Assembly (NCBI GenBank): GCA_039933315.1
Contig: JBDTOI010000197.1
Span: forward strand, 1-7,504
Length of the DNA stretch: 7,504 nt
Direction: 5' to 3'
From: DASXRU01 sp039933315
GTDB lineage: Bacteria; Acidobacteriota; Blastocatellia; Pyrinomonadales; Pyrinomonadaceae
In this document: positions 4,639-7,504 of the stretch, one piece after another
Position numbering within the stretch: the stretch's first letter is position 1
Layout of the letters: the number at the start of each line of letters is the position of its first letter
Notes under the pieces: model-generated
Databases searched by the model: none
What the model saw: only the letters and a program-made list of their open reading frames with translations
Told to the model about the DNA's origin: nothing
Program-made: the position numbers and the translations under genes

Positions 4639-7473
4639 TTGACTGAAAAAACAAAGATCTCCTTCAAGTTCTCTATCAGCATGGCCGCATTTCTTGTCGG
4701 TTTGCTGCTTTTAGCAGCAGCCTGGCAGGCAGGCCCGGTCTATTCCGCGATGGCCGAAGATGGCCCGCAGACGCAGATGAAGAAAGAGCTGGCCAAGCGA
4801 TTCCGCAACTACGAGGTGCTTCAGCTCCACCCTCGTGAAATCCAGGAGCAGGTACGACGTACGGGCCACCTCGAAATCAAGAGCGGGACCCAGGACTTTG
4901 ATTTGGACCTGGTGGTGAACGATCTGCGGTCCTCTGATTATCGCGCCCGGGACGTTGGCCCCGGCGGTTTTGTTCATGACCTTCCCATGAATGCTCCCCG
5001 CACCTACAAGGGAAACGTCGCCGGCCGGCCGCGTACACAGGCACGATTCACGATCGATGAGAATGCGTTCGAAGGAATGATCATTACGGAAGCTGAAACT
5101 TATTTCCTTGAACCAGAGCGCAACTATTCCCAAGCGGCCGAAGCTTCCGAATACATTCTCTACCGGGCTACCGACGTTATTCAGGATGGGTCAAGGGAAT
5201 GCGCTGTAACCCTGGGTGAGAAGATAAACCAGAGCGCTGAGGGCCTGGTGAACAAGGCTGAGCCAGAGGTCTTTTCGCCGTTCAAAGTGGTGGAGCTCGC
5301 GACGGAGGCGGACTTTGATTATGTAACCTCCCTGGGCGGAGCGACGGCAGCCAACAACGAGATACTGAGTATCATGAATCAGGTCGAGGGCATCTATGAA
5401 CAGCAGATTGGCTTGACGTTTACGGTCGTGTTTCAGAATACGTGGACGGTGTCCGCAGATCCTTATAGCGCTGCTGATCCGGTTGGCGCACTTAACGAAT
5501 TCACCAACTACTGGAATGCGAACTTCTCAAATACTCCTCGCGATCTGGCGCACATGTGGACGGGCAGATCGATCGGAGGCCCCGCCGGCATAGCGTGGCA
5601 GGGAGTGGTTTGTCGCGCTCCCACGGCCGCCTACGGAATCTCGGTCAGGGACAGCTTCCCGCTATTTCGCATTAGCATTCCAGCGCATGAGATGGGTCAC
5701 AATTTTAACGCTACGCACCCTGACGGTCAGGCAGCCTGTAACAACACGATCATGGTTTCGATCGCCACGGAATCCAACACGTTAAACTTTTGCCAGTTCT
5801 CCATTGATGAGATTACTAACTATGTAAATGCGAACCCCTCATGTCTCTCGCTCGCCGGCCCGCCCCCCACTGTCCAGTTCAGCCAGGGTAGCTTTAGCAA
5901 GTCGGAGACTGGTCCCAGCACGAACATCACCGTGACACGCACGGGTGATACCTCCGGAGCTTCGTCGGTGGACTTCCGCACCGAGGGGAATAGCTACGTG
6001 GCCTGCAATGTATTCAACAACCTGGCGGTGCAGAACTGCGACTTCATCCTGAACTCCGGCACCTTGAACTTTGCCGCCGGACAAACCAGCCGGACGTTCG
6101 CGATTATCATCAACGACGATACGTACGTTGAAGGCAATGAGAACCTGGGTCTGACTCTGTCCAATCCAGTAGGGGCGACTATGGGAAGCCCCGGCACAGC
6201 CACGCTCACCATTCTCGAGAACGACATTCCGGGAAACCCTTCTGTTGCACGGAAGACATTCATAGCGGCACTGTCGAGTGGACAGGAAGCACCGCCCACC
6301 GGCACTACAGGTAAAGGCGGCGGCGTTGTGCAACTGGACGCTGCGGAAACCGGAGCTCAAGTAGGGCTGCTTTTCTCGAACCTGAGCAGCCCGCAGACGG
6401 ATGCGCACATCCACGGTCCAGCTGCGCCCGGCGCGAATGCCCCGATAGTGTTTCCCTTGCCGCTGGGAACGGTGATCAACCATCCCATTAGCCCGACAGG
6501 GCAGCAGGTGTTGGATCTGAAGGCCGGGCTGCACTACATGAACGTGCACAGCAGCAACTTTACCGGGGGCGAGACACGTGGCCAGCTGCAGTGGAACCCG
6601 CTGAATGAATCGGTGTACCTGGTGACCCAGCATTACTACGACTTCCTGGGACGTTTGCCAGACCAGGGCGGATTGGACTTCTGGGTCAACTCGCTGACGG
6701 CCTGCGGGATAAATGTGCAGTGCTTGCGGGACCAGGCGGTGGGCGTTTCGAATGCTTTCTTCTTTGAACCGGAGTACCAGCAGACAGCTTCGTATGTGTT
6801 CCTGCTCTACCGCGCCGCTTATGGTAATACCCAGCCCTTCCCCAATCCTGATCCGAACGTTACGGAGGCGCAGAAGCTGCCCAGGTATCTGACGTTCGTC
6901 AGAGACAGAGCGCAGGTGGTAGGCGGGACGGAACTGGCCAACTCGCAGTCGGCCCTGGCCAATGCCTTTGTGCAGCGGCCGGAGTTTATCGCCCGGTATC
7001 CTTTGAGTCTGGCAACCGGAGTTCAGTTTGTGGGCGTGGTGCTGGCGACGATCCAGAGCGCCAGCGGCGTGGACCTGTCATCGCAGACTAATACTTTGAT
7101 CAACCACTTCAACACAGGTGGACGGGGACGAGTGATGTTCCACCTGGCGAATGATTACTGGAACGGCTGCGACCGCCTGCCGGGCAGTCCGGCAGCGCCG
7201 TGTGCCCCGGCAGGGTTTGGCGCCGCAGTGGACAACCGTCCCTTCATCGACGCCGAATACAACCGTTCATTTGTCTATTCACAATACTCGGGCTACCTGC
7301 GACGCGATAGCGATATTGGCGGCTTCCTCTTCTGGCTGAACCAGGTAAGCGCAGCGCCGCCGCGCAACGTGGCGAAGCAGAAAGCGATGGTTTGCTCCTT
7401 CATCACTTCGGATGAGTACCAGTTCCGCTTCGGCGACAAGGCCCCCCGCACCAACGTCGAGTGCCTTCCCTAG
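4639..7473 (+). CDS. Secreted reprolysin-like zinc metalloprotease with Calx-beta, CHRD and DUF4214 tail
   Basis: A predicted exported zymogen of 944 residues. Residues 1-39 form a signal peptide (lysines at 4, 6 and 10, core FLVGLLLLAAA, cleavage after AMA at 37-39). Residues 40 to about 210 are a propeptide with a single cysteine, C188, in ECAVT, which resembles the CGV cysteine switch of ADAM-type proteases. The metzincin catalytic domain covers about 215-405. HEMGHNFNATH places zinc ligands at H350, H354 and H360 with general base E351; the usual Gly is Asn357; the Met-turn is at M372 (IMVS). C325, C367, C385 and C402 could make two disulfides. It should cleave proteins outside the inner membrane; the substrate is unknown. 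The tail is Calx-beta (410-530), CHRD (539-652) and DUF4214 (659-944), paralogous to the tail of gene 1. A dedicated promoter precedes it; the start is TTG with GAGG upstream. The metalloprotease call is strong; the exact subfamily is less certain. Confidence 0.92.
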   Translation: MTEKTKISFKFSISMAAFLVGLLLLAAAWQAGPVYSAMAEDGPQTQMKKELAKRFRNYEVLQLHPREIQEQVRRTGHLEIKSGTQDFDLDLVVNDLRSSDYRARDVGPGGFVHDLPMNAPRTYKGNVAGRPRTQARFTIDENAFEGMIITEAETYFLEPERNYSQAAEASEYILYRATDVIQDGSRECAVTLGEKINQSAEGLVNKAEPEVFSPFKVVELATEADFDYVTSLGGATAANNEILSIMNQVEGIYEQQIGLTFTVVFQNTWTVSADPYSAADPVGALNEFTNYWNANFSNTPRDLAHMWTGRSIGGPAGIAWQGVVCRAPTAAYGISVRDSFPLFRISIPAHEMGHNFNATHPDGQAACNNTIMVSIATESNTLNFCQFSIDEITNYVNANPSCLSLAGPPPTVQFSQGSFSKSETGPSTNITVTRTGDTSGASSVDFRTEGNSYVACNVFNNLAVQNCDFILNSGTLNFAAGQTSRTFAIIINDDTYVEGNENLGLTLSNPVGATMGSPGTATLTILENDIPGNPSVARKTFIAALSSGQEAPPTGTTGKGGGVVQLDAAETGAQVGLLFSNLSSPQTDAHIHGPAAPGANAPIVFPLPLGTVINHPISPTGQQVLDLKAGLHYMNVHSSNFTGGETRGQLQWNPLNESVYLVTQHYYDFLGRLPDQGGLDFWVNSLTACGINVQCLRDQAVGVSNAFFFEPEYQQTASYVFLLYRAAYGNTQPFPNPDPNVTEAQKLPRYLTFVRDRAQVVGGTELANSQSALANAFVQRPEFIARYPLSLATGVQFVGVVLATIQSASGVDLSSQTNTLINHFNTGGRGRVMFHLANDYWNGCDRLPGSPAAPCAPAGFGAAVDNRPFIDAEYNRSFVYSQYSGYLRRDSDIGGFLFWLNQVSAAPPRNVAKQKAMVCSFITSDEYQFRFGDKAPRTNVECLP
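5866..7470 (+). repeat. Shared C-terminal module, copy 2 (Calx-beta, CHRD, DUF4214)
   Basis: This 535-codon segment of gene 2 matches 2708-4318 of gene 1 from PTVQFSQGS to the last residue. The last 114 residues differ at only 13 positions by eye. Bases 7414-7456 are identical to 4262-4304. Conserved cysteines are shared: SYV(P/A)CN and QNCDF in Calx-beta, and CG-NVQCLRDQ, NGC-RLPGSPAAPC and MVC in the DUF4214 part. These suggest disulfides outside the cytoplasm and one fold in both proteins. Confidence 0.95.
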
Positions 7474-7504
7474 TTTGTAGGGGCGGCACTCCGTGGCCGC
7501 CCCT
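7474..7504. repeat. GC-rich hairpin repeat directly after the gene 2 stop
   Basis: AGGGGCGGC (7479-7487) and GCCGCCCCT (7496-7504) form a perfect nine-base-pair stem with loop ACTCCGTG. An alternative fold adds a CAC/GTG pairing with one bulged G and a three-base loop, which gives the bulged-hairpin shape common in REP elements. Bases 7474-7489 repeat 1-16 in inverse orientation. It may end or protect the gene 2 transcript, but no T-run is seen before the window stops. Confidence 0.8.

Noticed and set aside
5839..6633. 264-residue open frame on the - strand
   Set aside because: It is antisense to the Calx-beta and CHRD coding region. A similar shadow appears at 3185-3478 opposite the paralogous copy, which is expected because the two modules are alike. 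It shows no domain.

Overview
The window holds two large secreted-protein genes on the + strand and nothing else that I can support as a gene. Base composition, the domain families present (delta-60/DUF5122 repeats, Calx-beta, CHRD, DUF4214) and the palindromic intergenic repeats suggest an environmental Acidobacteriota-type bacterium, perhaps of the Blastocatellia. This is an inference from gene style only; there is no rRNA or other phylogenetic marker.

Layout: 1-16 is the end of a GC-rich hairpin repeat. Bases 17-157 are an upstream region with a Shine-Dalgarno site. Gene 1 (158-4321, 1387 aa) encodes a signal peptide, fourteen tandem delta-60 repeats (probably beta-propeller blades), a small beta-sandwich-like segment, then Calx-beta, CHRD and DUF4214 regions. 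The spacer 4322-4638 carries a REPIN-like pair of inverted palindromes (4322-4515), a sigma70-like promoter (TTGACA, 17 bases, TAGAGT; 4522-4550) and a leader of about 80 nt with a GAGG site. Gene 2 (4639-7473, 944 aa, TTG start) encodes a signal peptide, a propeptide with one cysteine, a reprolysin-like zinc metalloprotease (HEMGHNFNATH, Met-turn) and the same Calx-beta, CHRD and DUF4214 module as gene 1. The window ends in a complete copy of the hairpin whose partial inverted copy opens it.

The main biological point is that two neighbouring genes attach the same C-terminal module of about 535 residues to unrelated N-terminal 'heads': a long propeller array in one and a protease in the other. 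The tails are nearly identical at the C terminus (13 differences in the last 114 residues) and share a 43-base identical stretch that includes silent positions. The tail therefore looks like a reusable cell-surface or export module that has been duplicated, and perhaps kept alike by gene conversion. How the two proteins cooperate is not visible. A shared location outside the inner membrane is the best supported link; protease action on the propeller protein would be speculation.

Both stop codons are followed almost immediately by palindromic repeats, and both window ends fall in the same inverted repeat. The window may therefore be a contig whose ends were set by repeats.
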